DNA of 30,897 bases from assembly GCA_021372515.1 (NCBI GenBank), contig JAJFUG010000179.1:1-30897 (forward strand). The letters are read 5' to 3'. Below the pieces are notes generated by a model. That model did not search any database and was not told the DNA's origin. It saw nothing but the letters and a program-made list of their open reading frames with translations. Source of the DNA: a bacterium (GTDB lineage: Bacteria; Gemmatimonadota; Glassbacteria; GWA2-58-10). Below are positions 21,907-30,897 of this stretch, in pieces. Position 1 is the stretch's first letter. The number at the start of each line of letters is the position of its first letter. A program made the position numbers and the translations under genes.

Positions 21907-23760
21907 ATGAGTTCCTTTCCCCTGGTCCGGCGGTTGCGGTTTGTCCCCTGGCTCGCCCTGCTCCTGCTGCTGACGGTGTGTCAGAGCCCGGCGCTGGCCC
22001 AGTGGAAATTCGGGCACATAGTGCTCGAGGGCAACTCGCAGATCGGCGCCGCCGAGATTATGCGGCTGATGACCTCGCGCGAGGGCAAGCCCTACGCCGA
22101 GTGGAAGCTGGACGAGGACCGGGCGGCAATCCTGTCCCTGTACCGCAGCCGCGGCTTCCTGCAGGCCGAGGTGGCCGATTTCGAGAAGGACATCGAGGTC
22201 GACCGCCAGAGCGTCAACCTGCGGGTGATGGTCGATGAGGGCCTGCAAACCATCCTGCACAAGATCGATATCACCGGCAACACGATATTTTCGGAGCAAG
22301 AGCTGCTCGGCCTGCAGGAAATCACCCTCGGCCTGCCCTTAGACGCCCGCCGGCTGGCCCTGCTCAAGCAAAAAATCCTGAGCCGCTATTACCAGTTCGG
22401 CTACCTGTACGTGGAGGTGGAGGAACGTTTCTATTTCCCCTCCGGCAACCGTCAGGCCGAGGTGTATTTCGATATCCACGAGGGGGTCCAGGTGCGGGTG
22501 GACAGCATCCGCATCCAGGGCAACCAGCGGGTCGGCAGCGCCGTGATCCTCCGCGGCATGGAGCTCAAGCCGGGCGACATCTACACGGATGACAAGATGA
22601 GCCGCAGCAAGTCGAACCTCTACCGGATCGGCGTTCTGCGCGACATCCGTCACGAGCTCGTGGGCTACGACAGCCGCTCCGAGCGTATCGTGGTGGCGAT
22701 CACCGTCACCGAGGGCGAGTTCCACTCCACCAGCTTCGGCGGCGGTGTGGGCGATGTGGACGGCCTGCGGGGTTTCATGGAGTGGAGCCACTACAACCTG
22801 TTCCGGCGCGCCCTCAGCCTGACCGTGGCCAACCGTGAGACCTACCAGGCGTTCCAGAAAGACCCGACCTACAAGTACTCCTCCTCCTCCTCGCTCACCC
22901 TGCGCCAGCCCTATTTCCTGAACTCGCGGATCGAGGCCAGCACCACGGGGCTGTTCGAGAAAGTCTCCTACCGTCATCATGAAGAAGAGAAAACCGGGAT
23001 CAATTTCCTGCTGCGCAACATGGTCACCCTGCAACGGGAGATAAGCCTGCTGATGGAGCTCAACAGCCGCAACATCTTTGCCGTGGACACGCTGGACGCC
23101 GACAAGAGCATCATCGACAACCGCGGCCGGCGGATCACCCAGCTGGTTTCGCCTGTGATCATGCTCGACCGCCGCAACGACCGGTTCAACCCCAGCCGGG
23201 GCTACCAGGTGGTGATGAAGAGCACCCTGGCGGGCGGCCCGTTTCTGCTGGGAGCTATCAATTACTATATGCTGAGTTTCGAGGGCACGCTGCTGCACCC
23301 GCTGATCTCCTGGCGCAACCGTCAGCCCCTGGTGCTGGCGGCCCGGCTCAAGACCGGCGTGGTGCGGGAGTTCGGCGGGACCACCTCGGTGCCGCCCACC
23401 GAGCAGTTCAACATCGGCGGCGGGCGGAGCCTGCGCGGCTACGGCGAGCTGTCGATCGGCCCCATCGCCGACCGTGACATGCCGGGCAACGTGCTGTTGC
23501 TGACCAACCTGGAGCTGCGCTACCCGCTCTGGCGCGACCTGGGCGGAGTGGCGTTCCTGGACGCGGCCAACGTGTTCCGCGAGCTGTATTTCGATTCGCG
23601 TTTCCACCTTCTCACCTCCGGCGGAGTGGGCCTGCGTTACCGCACGCCCGTGGGCCCGATCCGGGTGGACGCGGCCTGGCGCCTGAACGGCATGCGCCAG
23701 CCGGCCGGCGGTGGCAAGGACTGGGGCTCGGTGCATTTCGGGATCGGCCACGCTTTCTGA
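21907..23760 (+). CDS. tamA: Outer-membrane Omp85 protein, TamA type
   Basis: A 617-residue precursor with a Sec signal (1-32, ending ALAQ). Three POTRA domains follow: about 33-110 (KFGHIVLEGNSQI start), 110-192 (ILHKIDITGNTIFS) and 193-272 (VRVDSIRIQGNQRV). A 16-strand Omp85 barrel (about 273-617) carries GGGRSLRGYGE with the conserved RGY loop-6 motif and ends ...VHFGIGHAF with the C-terminal Phe used for outer-membrane insertion. Three rather than five POTRA domains, and a TamB gene 43 bp downstream, favour TamA over BamA. It would help insert outer-membrane proteins or, with TamB, move lipids to the outer membrane. The ribosome binding site is weak. Confidence 0.88.
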   Translation: MSSFPLVRRLRFVPWLALLLLLTVCQSPALAQWKFGHIVLEGNSQIGAAEIMRLMTSREGKPYAEWKLDEDRAAILSLYRSRGFLQAEVADFEKDIEVDRQSVNLRVMVDEGLQTILHKIDITGNTIFSEQELLGLQEITLGLPLDARRLALLKQKILSRYYQFGYLYVEVEERFYFPSGNRQAEVYFDIHEGVQVRVDSIRIQGNQRVGSAVILRGMELKPGDIYTDDKMSRSKSNLYRIGVLRDIRHELVGYDSRSERIVVAITVTEGEFHSTSFGGGVGDVDGLRGFMEWSHYNLFRRALSLTVANRETYQAFQKDPTYKYSSSSSLTLRQPYFLNSRIEASTTGLFEKVSYRHHEEEKTGINFLLRNMVTLQREISLLMELNSRNIFAVDTLDADKSIIDNRGRRITQLVSPVIMLDRRNDRFNPSRGYQVVMKSTLAGGPFLLGAINYYMLSFEGTLLHPLISWRNRQPLVLAARLKTGVVREFGGTTSVPPTEQFNIGGGRSLRGYGELSIGPIADRDMPGNVLLLTNLELRYPLWRDLGGVAFLDAANVFRELYFDSRFHLLTSGGVGLRYRTPVGPIRVDAAWRLNGMRQPAGGGKDWGSVHFGIGHAF

Positions 23761-23803
23761 GCCGGGTCCTCCCCTGCCGCCCCGGGCGGCGAAGGAACAA
23801 GCG

Positions 23804-26800
23804 ATGGAAGAGGAAACACGGAAAGAGCAGCCGCCGCAGCCGGAGCCGAGGAAGGCCCGTCCGGGCCGGGTGCGCAAGTTTCTGCGGCGCTGGCGGCACA
23901 AGCCGGTGCAGGCCCTTCTGCGCCTGACACTGCTGCTTGTGGTCGCGGCCGGGCTGTTCCTCTACTGGTTCTACCGCACGAACCGTGAGACGATCATAAT
24001 GCTGGCCGGCGACCTGGTCGAGGCCCAGACCCACCGTCTGTTCGCCAGCCCGACCACGTTCAGCCGGATGGAGACCCCGGAGCTGGGCCATTTCATCTTC
24101 CACGATTTCCGCATCGAGGACCCGTCCGACAGCTCGCGGCATTTCCTGTTCGTCCGGCGGGTGGAGGTGAAATTCGACCCGCTGCGCCTGATCTGGCGCG
24201 GGATCAACCTGTCCTTCCTGCAGCTCGAAAACGCCGACTGCTGGGTCCACCACGACAGCCTGGCCGCCTCGTACAATATCGAGATGCTTTTCCGCTCCAG
24301 CGGGCACAAGGATCCAGGCAAGCCCAAGGACAAAGGTTCCGGCACCCGGATACGTATCCGTCACATCGTGATCAGTGAACTGCACGCGCGGTTGGATGAC
24401 CTGGACGAAAAGCCGATCGAGAACCGCATCCACCACCTTGAGGGCAATTTTACCCACATCGGCGGCGAGAACCTGGTGGAGGTGAACCGGTCGCGCATCT
24501 GGTCCGACTACCATCAGATCGGCCTCATCGCCTATTCCGGCATAGTCACGATTCGCGGCAGTTTCCTCGGGTTCCAGGAAAGCCGGGTAATCAAGGGCGC
24601 CACCGACCTGACAGGCTCGGGGTTCGTGGATTTCCACGCCCGCACCTGGCGTTACGAGGTCCTGCCAGGCCGCCTGGACATGGAGGACCTGCCGACTGAG
24701 CTGGGCCTGAGCGGCGAGCTGATCGGGCCGGCCGGGATCAGCGCCGAATTCGGCGGAACTTTCGACTCGACCGCGATCCTGGCCCGTATTTCCGTGCCGC
24801 GCGGGACGATTTTCGGCTACCCGGTCCAGGACCTCAAAACTGTCCTGCGTTACGATTCCGACCGCCTGAGCTTCGAGGACATCTCCTCCGGAGTCGCCGG
24901 GGGGACGGTCAGCGGCGGCCTTCAGTTCCTGTTCGGGCGGGCGGGCAGCGGCTACCATGCCGTGTTCGAGAGCCGGGACATCGACATCGCGCGGCTGAGG
25001 TTCGAGTTCACCCGTGGGGTGCGTGGCAGGCTCGGCGGGCACGTGGAGCTGGACGGGCAGGGCTACGACGAGGCGACGCTGGACCTTGCGGTCAGGGGAC
25101 GGGGCCTGGGGGGCCAGCTGTTCGAGGTCCCGGTGGACAGTGCCCAGGTGGACTACACCCTGCACCAGGGCCGCTCGCGCCTGGACGACCTGGCCCTGTA
25201 CTCCAGCGGGGCGGTGCTCACCGCCATCGGCGACCTGAAAAACGAGCAGACATTCCTGTTCGTGCTGGTCGAGCAGCTTCCGGCGGCGCGGCTTGTCCGC
25301 TGGTTCCCGGTCGAGGGCCTGAGCGGGATTCTCGATTTCTCGGGCTCGCTGAGCGGCAACCTGGACGACCCCGAGCTGCGCGGGACTTTCACCCTGACCG
25401 ACGGGGCCTACGGCAAGTTGCAGTTCGCCCGGATGGACGGCAAGTGCGACCTGCGCAACGTGGTCACCCGGGCCAACGGCACGTTCGACACCGAATTCAG
25501 CTCGGCCGGTTTCGCCGGCCTGGCCCTCAACTCGATCCGCGTCAGCGCCACGGTCCCGGACAGCGGCGACATCCGGTTCGACCCGCTGAGCGTGGTCCAG
25601 GACAGCCTGAACAACCTGTACTGCCGCGGGACCTACCTGCCGGTGGGCACGGGCGGGGAGTTCCGCCTGGACCTGGACACGCTGAGCCTTCTTTACGCCG
25701 GGCGCCGCGCGATCGCCGAGGACAGCATCCACCTGCACCGTCACGGCGACACGACCCAGGTGTCCGGCATCCGTCTGCGCGCCCTGGGCGGCGAGGTGAG
25801 CGGCGAGATCACGGCCCTGGACTCGGGCTGGTTCGACACGGCGGTCGCGTTCCGCAACCTCGACCTCCAGCGCTTGCCGGATTCGCTCAAACCGCCGTTC
25901 GACCTGGCCGGCCGGGCCGAGGGCCGTCTGCTGCTCCGGGGCACGCTCCAGGAGCCCACCGGCTCAGTCGAGCTGAATATCGACGACCCGGTGATTTCTC
26001 TGATGCACCTGGACCAGGCCGCTGGCCGTTTCCGCCTGGACCGGACCAACCTGCGCATAGACTCGTTAGCTCTGTCCGGGGCCGGCACGTTGAGCACGGT
26101 GCAGGGGGTGGTGCCGCTGTCGGTGTTCGCCACCGGCAACCAGCCGTCGAAGGACAGCCGCCCGGTGTCGCTGCGGGTGCGTTTCAACTCTTTCCCGCTC
26201 AACGCCCTGCGCAGCAAGGTGGTCCCGTTCAGCGCCGGGCGTATCGACGGCGAGCTGGAGATAGGAGGAACGCCCGAGCGGCCCAGCCTTTCGGGCAAAA
26301 TCGGCCTGAGCGGCGGCGAGGGGCTGATCGCCCCGATCAACACCCGCCTGCAGAACATGAACGGCCGCCTGGAGCTGACCGGCGGCGCCTTGGTGCTGGA
26401 TGAGCTGAGTTCCTCCAGCCCGGAGGGCAAGCTCAAAATCAGCGGGCGCATCCCGCTCAGCGGTTTCCATCCCGACAGCCTGGACATCGCGGTCAGCGGC
26501 CGCGACCTGGTGCTGCAGCAGTTCCGCTACGTGACCAGCCTGCGGGTCAACGCCGACCTGACCCTGCGCGGCCCGGTGGCCCGCCCCCTGCTGGACGGGA
26601 CGGTGCGCGTGACCGAGGGTGAAATCAGCCCGGCTTTCGGCGCGGCGGTGCCCGGCGCCGAGGAGGAAAGCGCCTCCCCGGCCGGCGCCCCCGAGATGCG
26701 CCTGCCCGTGCTGCCCATCGACTACGACCTGCGGTTCAGCGCCCAGGAGAATTTCTGGCTGCGCAACCGCAACGCCGGGATCAAGCTGACCGCCAACCTG

Positions 26801-27586
26801 CGCGCCACCCAGAAAGGCGGCCCTCCGGCGGTAAACGGCCAGATTACTACTGTGACCGGGTACTATTCTGTGTTCGGACGGCGTTTCCAGCTCAAATACG
26901 GCACGATCCAGTTCCAGGGCCAGGCGACGATCAATCCCCTGCTCAATATCAACGCCGAGCGCACCGTGCGCGGCCGGGTGCTGCGCACCGACCTGGTCGG
27001 CTCGTCCTGGAGCCTTCAGAGCACCACCGGATCCTCCCTGGCCGGCGAGCAGTACGAAATGGACAGCAACACCTTCGCCCTGCATATCGGCGGCACACTG
27101 AACAGCCCGCGTTTCGACATCACGGTGCGGGATGTCAACGACCGCGAGATCGAGCCGCCCCTGACCCCGGAAATGGCCCGCAGCCTGGTGCTGGTCGACC
27201 AGACCTACCGTGAGTTCCAGCAGCAGTCGGGGCTGTCGCAGAGCAAGCTGCTCGACCAGGCCGCCAACCTGGCCCTGAACCAGGCCAACCCCTACCTTCA
27301 GGAATGGACCGGCCTGGATGAGCTCAGTTTCGAAAGCCAGCTTTTCACCCGTCAGAGCGGCACCGGCGCCGCCGAGGACCAGAACGCCGACCGCGCCAGC
27401 GCCAAGCTGACCATGGGCGAATTCCTGTTCGAGAAGGTGTTTTTCAGCTTTTCGCAAGACCTGATCGACCCCTCGGCCCGCAGCGCGCAGATCGAGTATC
27501 TGATCGACCGGAACAGCTCGGTGGTGGGCCAGACCGATTCGCGGGGACATTTCAGCCTGGATTTCCGCTATCTGATAAAATATTGA
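23804..27586 (+). CDS. tamB: TamB-like AsmA-family protein (1260 aa)
   Basis: A large protein anchored by an N-terminal helix (about residues 37-58, in LLRLTLLLVVAAGLFLYWFY) after a Pro/Arg-rich cytoplasmic tail. Most of the rest is beta-repeat sequence like AsmA/TamB proteins, which form a hydrophobic groove across the periplasm. The C-terminal TamB (DUF490) domain is clear: GYYSVFGRRFQLKYGTIQFQ, then INPLLNINAERTV, LHIGGTLNSPRFDI and a terminal beta strand ending LDFRYLIKY. TamB partners TamA and is implicated in phospholipid transport to the outer membrane. ATG 23804 has AAGGAA seven bases upstream; the open frame extends to 23711, inside tamA, without a site. With the 43-bp gap, tamA-tamB is an operon. 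Confidence 0.92.
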   Translation: MEEETRKEQPPQPEPRKARPGRVRKFLRRWRHKPVQALLRLTLLLVVAAGLFLYWFYRTNRETIIMLAGDLVEAQTHRLFASPTTFSRMETPELGHFIFHDFRIEDPSDSSRHFLFVRRVEVKFDPLRLIWRGINLSFLQLENADCWVHHDSLAASYNIEMLFRSSGHKDPGKPKDKGSGTRIRIRHIVISELHARLDDLDEKPIENRIHHLEGNFTHIGGENLVEVNRSRIWSDYHQIGLIAYSGIVTIRGSFLGFQESRVIKGATDLTGSGFVDFHARTWRYEVLPGRLDMEDLPTELGLSGELIGPAGISAEFGGTFDSTAILARISVPRGTIFGYPVQDLKTVLRYDSDRLSFEDISSGVAGGTVSGGLQFLFGRAGSGYHAVFESRDIDIARLRFEFTRGVRGRLGGHVELDGQGYDEATLDLAVRGRGLGGQLFEVPVDSAQVDYTLHQGRSRLDDLALYSSGAVLTAIGDLKNEQTFLFVLVEQLPAARLVRWFPVEGLSGILDFSGSLSGNLDDPELRGTFTLTDGAYGKLQFARMDGKCDLRNVVTRANGTFDTEFSSAGFAGLALNSIRVSATVPDSGDIRFDPLSVVQDSLNNLYCRGTYLPVGTGGEFRLDLDTLSLLYAGRRAIAEDSIHLHRHGDTTQVSGIRLRALGGEVSGEITALDSGWFDTAVAFRNLDLQRLPDSLKPPFDLAGRAEGRLLLRGTLQEPTGSVELNIDDPVISLMHLDQAAGRFRLDRTNLRIDSLALSGAGTLSTVQGVVPLSVFATGNQPSKDSRPVSLRVRFNSFPLNALRSKVVPFSAGRIDGELEIGGTPERPSLSGKIGLSGGEGLIAPINTRLQNMNGRLELTGGALVLDELSSSSPEGKLKISGRIPLSGFHPDSLDIAVSGRDLVLQQFRYVTSLRVNADLTLRGPVARPLLDGTVRVTEGEISPAFGAAVPGAEEESASPAGAPEMRLPVLPIDYDLRFSAQENFWLRNRNAGIKLTANLRATQKGGPPAVNGQITTVTGYYSVFGRRFQLKYGTIQFQGQATINPLLNINAERTVRGRVLRTDLVGSSWSLQSTTGSSLAGEQYEMDSNTFALHIGGTLNSPRFDITVRDVNDREIEPPLTPEMARSLVLVDQTYREFQQQSGLSQSKLLDQAANLALNQANPYLQEWTGLDELSFESQLFTRQSGTGAAEDQNADRASAKLTMGEFLFEKVFFSFSQDLIDPSARSAQIEYLIDRNSSVVGQTDSRGHFSLDFRYLIKY

Positions 27587-27611
27587 CATAAAAAAGCGCG
27601 TAACATATTTT
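27583..27611 (+). promoter_or_regulatory. Promoter overlapping the tamB stop codon
   Basis: TTGACA (27583-27588, containing the tamB TGA), a 17-base spacer and TATTTT (27606-27611). It would give a leader of about 210 bases for the TPR gene at 27830. The rest of the 27587-27829 gap is AT-richer and shows no open frame or clear tamB terminator. Confidence 0.6.
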
Positions 27612-27829
27612 CTGATATTCGGTTTGAACCAGAGGTCTCAAGTTCTGAGCCGACAATTGGTTAATTGATTGCAGCAGAATATGTTGCGCTTCACTCCCTG
27701 CACAGCCGGACTCTGGAACGGACTGCTGAATAATTCTACCTCAGCGGCGTCCAACCTTCCGGGTGCATCGACAATTAAGATATTCAAGCGATCCATCCCA
27801 GCTATTAAACAGGAATCGGAGAGGCAACG

Positions 27830-29551
27830 ATGAAAGTGTACGCCGGTAATACTGTGCGCACGTTCGCGCTGGTTGGCATGCTCATGACGCAGGCCCTTTG
27901 CAGCGTCGCATTCGCCCAGAGCGGACGGCCCAAGGTGCTTGTCCTGCCGCCCAAGAGCACACTGGACAAGAAAGTGGTCACAAGCTTCCAGTGGGAGCTG
28001 GCCAAGCAGCTCGACAAGTCTGGCAAATTCGACATCATCTCCCAGGAGCAGTTCGACAGCTACATCAAGGGCATGAAGGGCAGCCTGGAGGAGACCATCG
28101 CCAGCGACACCCTGCTCGCCATGATGATGGACTCACTGAAGGCCTCGATCTACACCTCCGGCACGCTCGATCAGACGGGCGGAGCGGGATCCCAGGTGCG
28201 GGCCAAGATCGACTACGTATTCCTGAGCCATCAGAGCGAGGGAAAGAACTACACCATCGAGGGCCAGCCCGCGACGGTGGACAACGAGAAGCAGATCAAC
28301 GACCTGGCCGACAAGTGCGTCGAGGTGATCATCACGGCCTCGGAGCGGATCAGCGCCCGCAGCATCGCCATGTCGTATTTCCGTAGCGCGATCTACGACA
28401 AGGCCATCGAGAATTTCAAGAAACTTCAGGAACTCCAGCCGGGCGATGCGGACGCCTCTTTCATGATCGCCACCTGCTACCTGAACATGGACTCCACGGA
28501 AAAGGCCCTCGGGCTGTACCAGCAGATCCTGGACACTGTCGACCCGAACTACGTGCCGGCCCTGGAAATCCTGGCCAAGACCTATTTCACCAATAACGAC
28601 TTCGTGAAAGCCGAGACCTACTACGGCAAGCTCATCCAGGCCAAGCCGGACGATTACGGCTACCATCAGTACATGGCCTACGTGAAGCTGCGCCTGGAGA
28701 AGGCGGCGGAAGCGATCGACGAGTTCGACAAGACCGTGGCCATCCGGGATGATTCACCCGAAATCCGTTTCCAGATGGGCTACGCCGAATTCAACCTGGC
28801 CAAGGGCCTGGAAAAGACCGACCCGGCGGCTTACAAAGCCCGTCTGGAGCACGACCTGCAGTCCCTCGACCGCGCGGTCGAGATGCTGCGCCAGAAACAG
28901 GACCTCGACGATACACAGAAAAAGATGCTGGCCGACTGCCTGTTCTACAAGGGCAGCACTCTGCAGGCGCTCGAACGCGGCCAGGGGGCTCTCGATGCTT
29001 TCAGCAGCATCTTCGAGGTGCAGCCCGACTACCAGAACGCTTTCTACTCGTACTACAACATGGCGCGTATCGCCAACGACCTGAAGAAGTACGAGGAGGC
29101 GATCAAGTATTACCGCGAGGCGATCAAGCTGGCGCCCGAGGCCAGCGTGTGGTCGTTCTATCTGAACATCGGTGAAATCTACCGCATGCGTTTCAAGGAC
29201 AGCCGCAACGCGGTCGAGGCCTACACCAGCGCACTCAAGGGCGCCCCGGCCGACAACCAGCAGGCCCTGTTCTACCTGCGCGGGATCAACTACTACGACC
29301 TGGGTCAGGAGCTGGATTACTCGAGCAAGGAAGACGCCGACATCGACGCTCTGATCGAAAAAGGCGATATGACCAAGGACAAGGCCATTCAGGCGGTCGG
29401 CTATTACGACAAGGCCGCCGCCGACCTGGCCCGGGTGAGCGACGCCAAGTACGCCAAGAGCGCCAAGCAGCACCTGGACAACATCGCCCAGCTCAAGACC
29501 CGTGCCGAGCAGATCAAGAAGCAGATCGACTACAACGAGAAGACCAAGTAA
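27830..29551 (+). CDS. Exported TPR protein with a TolB/CsgG-like N-terminal domain
   Basis: A 573-residue precursor with a Sec signal ending SVAFAQ (about 29-30). Residues 33-170 begin PKVLVLPPKSTLDKKVVTSF, with LAKQLDKSGKFDIISQEQF: the pattern of the nucleotide-free Rossmann-like N-terminal domain shared by TolB and CsgG-type proteins. From about 176 to 560 there are TPR units, such as YFRSAIYDKAIENFKKLQEL, DASFMIATCYLNMDSTEKAL, and YNMARIANDLKKYEEAIKYY. It probably acts as a periplasmic scaffold. There is no lipobox. GGAGAGG precedes the ATG. It is well expressed by the look of its promoter and codon use, but no specific pathway can be named; the tamAB neighbourhood suggests an envelope role. 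Confidence 0.82.
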   Translation: MKVYAGNTVRTFALVGMLMTQALCSVAFAQSGRPKVLVLPPKSTLDKKVVTSFQWELAKQLDKSGKFDIISQEQFDSYIKGMKGSLEETIASDTLLAMMMDSLKASIYTSGTLDQTGGAGSQVRAKIDYVFLSHQSEGKNYTIEGQPATVDNEKQINDLADKCVEVIITASERISARSIAMSYFRSAIYDKAIENFKKLQELQPGDADASFMIATCYLNMDSTEKALGLYQQILDTVDPNYVPALEILAKTYFTNNDFVKAETYYGKLIQAKPDDYGYHQYMAYVKLRLEKAAEAIDEFDKTVAIRDDSPEIRFQMGYAEFNLAKGLEKTDPAAYKARLEHDLQSLDRAVEMLRQKQDLDDTQKKMLADCLFYKGSTLQALERGQGALDAFSSIFEVQPDYQNAFYSYYNMARIANDLKKYEEAIKYYREAIKLAPEASVWSFYLNIGEIYRMRFKDSRNAVEAYTSALKGAPADNQQALFYLRGINYYDLGQELDYSSKEDADIDALIEKGDMTKDKAIQAVGYYDKAAADLARVSDAKYAKSAKQHLDNIAQLKTRAEQIKKQIDYNEKTK

Positions 29552-29578
29552 CTGTTCCGCCGGACTGAAAAACCTTGG

Positions 29579-29616
29579 ACGGGCCGCGCCGGGCGACGGT
29601 GCGGCCCGTTCTTGTC
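29579..29616 (+). terminator. Probable terminator between the two TPR genes
   Basis: A 9-bp stem (29579-29587 ACGGGCCGC with 29601-29609 GCGGCCCGT), 13-base loop, then TTCTTGT. The T-tract is short and broken, so partial read-through into the next gene is possible. Confidence 0.55.
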
Positions 29617-29661
29617 GGACAGCGCTAACAGAGGTCAACCCCAATTCCAACCGAGGCCGCA

Positions 29662-30477
29662 ATGCGTACAACGGCTCTCCTTCTTGCCGCCGTACTGTTC
29701 TTGTCCGGCAATGCCTTTTCGCAGCGGTTCATCCCCAAATCCGATGGCGAGCGCCGCGGGGCCGAAAGCTACAACCAGGCGAAAGTGGCCTACGACGCTG
29801 GAGATTACGCCGCCAGCATCCCGCTGTTCCTGGCCGCTGACAGCCTGATCGGCAACCGGGCCGGACTGGACTGGAACAAGGTCCGTTTCGCCCTGGGAGA
29901 TGCCTATCTGAAGGTCAAGAAGCCGGCCCTGGCCCTGGAATGGTTCAGCCGGGTGGCCGCGGTCGATTCGATGTACCCGCTGGCGCAACTCCAGGCCGCC
30001 GAGAGCGCCCGTCAGGCCGGGCGCCCGGATGAGGCGCTCAAGTTCTACCGCAAAGCTCTGAACCAGGCCCCGCCCCAGCAGAAAGCCCCGCTGCTGGGCC
30101 GTATCGCCGAGCTGCAGGTGCAGAAAGGGCAGCTTCAGGCGGCGATAGAAACCTTCACCAAAGCCCTGGCGCTCGTGCAGTCCGGTACGCTCTACCTTCA
30201 GCGCGGCCAGCTCTACGACCGCCTGGCCCAGGCGATTGACCACGCCCAGGACGAGAAATACGATTTCGAGGCCGCGGTCAAGAGCGGCGAGCTGACAGAG
30301 GAGAAAATCCAGAAAGCCATCGAGCTGCGGGAAAAAGCCCTGGCCGACTACCGCGCCGCCGAGACCGAGGACGCGCAGGCCGCCACGGCCGGCAAGTTTG
30401 TCGAGCGCTCCGAGATAATCCTGCAGAACGACCACGTGCTGATATCGGAAATGCACTACCAGCAGGAGAACGAATAG
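29662..30477 (+). CDS. Exported TPR protein (271 aa)
   Basis: A Sec signal (1-20, LLLAAVLFLSGNAFSQ) is followed by TPR repeats from about 35 to 190: AKVAYDAGDYAASIPLFLAA, VRFALGDAYLKVKKPALALEW, AAESARQAGRPDEALKFYRKA and IAELQVQKGQLQAAIETFTKA. A C-terminal helical region (about 195-271) is rich in Glu and Lys. It has no enzyme motif and is presumably a periplasmic adaptor. GAGG lies six bases before the ATG. It sits 110 bp downstream of the larger TPR gene on the same strand, and the repeat style is alike, so the two may act together or derive from duplication; it lacks the TolB/CsgG-like domain of its neighbour. Confidence 0.82.
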   Translation: MRTTALLLAAVLFLSGNAFSQRFIPKSDGERRGAESYNQAKVAYDAGDYAASIPLFLAADSLIGNRAGLDWNKVRFALGDAYLKVKKPALALEWFSRVAAVDSMYPLAQLQAAESARQAGRPDEALKFYRKALNQAPPQQKAPLLGRIAELQVQKGQLQAAIETFTKALALVQSGTLYLQRGQLYDRLAQAIDHAQDEKYDFEAAVKSGELTEEKIQKAIELREKALADYRAAETEDAQAATAGKFVERSEIILQNDHVLISEMHYQQENE

Positions 30478-30897
30478 GCCTCTCTCCCCCTTCGGTTGCA
30501 GCCGCATTGACAGGTTGTTTGGCTCTCTCTTCAGTTGTTGGGGACGGCGCTCCATCGGGGGGCCGCGGGTGGGAAATCTCCCCTGAGCTAAACCCTCGCG
30601 GCTTTTTCGGGCCGCCGTTTCTGTCTTTGGTGGCCGCACCTGCCTGAGCCTCCCGCCAGGGCAGCGTGTTATCGAGCGTAAAACGGCCAGGGCTCAAATT
30701 GCCGTACTGTCCGGCGGCGATTCGCGGCAGCGCCGCCGCTGCATCGCGCGAGCGGTATCAACACTCCGTAAACACTTAAGATCGAAGCGGAGGCGTGGTC
30801 TGGACGAGTTTGCGCCCCCGCTGGCTTTGCTGCTTTGGCCGAAACCAAAGCAGAACAGAGTCTTTCGTCTTCTCACTGCAAGTTCCTAACCGGACAT
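30478..30897. other. Non-coding right-edge region with hairpins
   Basis: About 420 bp with no gene I can support on either strand. It contains a hairpin at 30610-30616/30629-30635 (7-bp stem, one G-U pair, 12-base loop) and a perfect 9-bp stem 30830-30838/30845-30853 (CTGCTTTGG/CCAAAGCAG, loop CCGAAA). A minus-strand open frame of 60 codons at 30694-30876 has Arg/Ser-rich, low-information sequence and no ribosome binding site. The region may hold a dispersed repeat; a second copy was not seen in this window. Confidence 0.5.

Noticed and set aside
23612-25744. A 710-codon open frame on the minus strand opposite tamA and tamB
   Set aside because: tamA and tamB have clear domains and start sites; the opposite frame has only antisense-type Asp/Val/Gln/Ala-rich sequence.
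30694-30876. A 60-codon minus-strand frame at the right edge
   Set aside because: No ribosome binding site, no motif, Arg/Ser-rich composition and overlap with a perfect hairpin.

Overview
The window is about 31 kb of GC-rich DNA from a motile, diderm (Gram-negative-type) bacterium. The diderm call rests on an Omp85/TamA barrel protein ending in Phe, a TamB partner, Sec and Tat signal peptides, and a multiheme cytochrome. Flagellar genes occupy nearly half of it. The set (small FlbD, CheC-FliN fusion of the FliY type, MotA-MotB-FliL-FliM-FliY-FliO order) is unlike enteric Proteobacteria and closer to spirochaete, Firmicute or FCB-type bacteria. My guess is an uncultured FCB-like lineage, but nothing here fixes the taxonomy. 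No rRNA, tRNA, CRISPR array, transposase or phage gene was seen. Several genes appear to use TTG or GTG starts behind good ribosome binding sites.

Layout. 1-5830 (mostly minus strand): the N-terminus of a HAD hydrolase cut by the window edge; a 43-residue membrane protein on the plus strand; a membrane-anchored coiled-coil protein; an XRE regulator fused to a degenerate receiver domain, with a near-consensus promoter and a clear terminator; a three-gene redox operon (multiheme cytochrome c, Tat-exported gluconate-dehydrogenase-subunit-3 protein, FAD-dependent GMC oxidoreductase); and a divergent single-domain cyclic-nucleotide-binding protein. 5831-8700: an M28-like peptidase and a convergent creatininase-family amidohydrolase, separated by a compact double-hairpin palindromic element.

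8890-21530 (minus strand): a flagellar cluster transcribed fliK, flgD, flgE, then flbD, motA, motB, fliL, fliM, fliY, fliO. A textbook sigma-54 promoter lies upstream of fliK. A strong intrinsic terminator follows flgE, and a separate sigma-70-like promoter can be drawn upstream of flbD. The layout suggests two transcription units: a sigma-54-driven hook unit (hook-length ruler, hook cap, hook protein) and a motor/switch/export unit. FlgE (1035 aa) and FliK (1008 aa) are both more than twice the enteric size, and FlgE carries duplicated inserted modules.

21900-30480 (plus strand): tamA and tamB as a translocation and assembly pair, then two exported TPR proteins. The first TPR gene has a promoter whose -35 box overlaps the tamB stop codon. 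The last 420 bp hold hairpins but no convincing gene.
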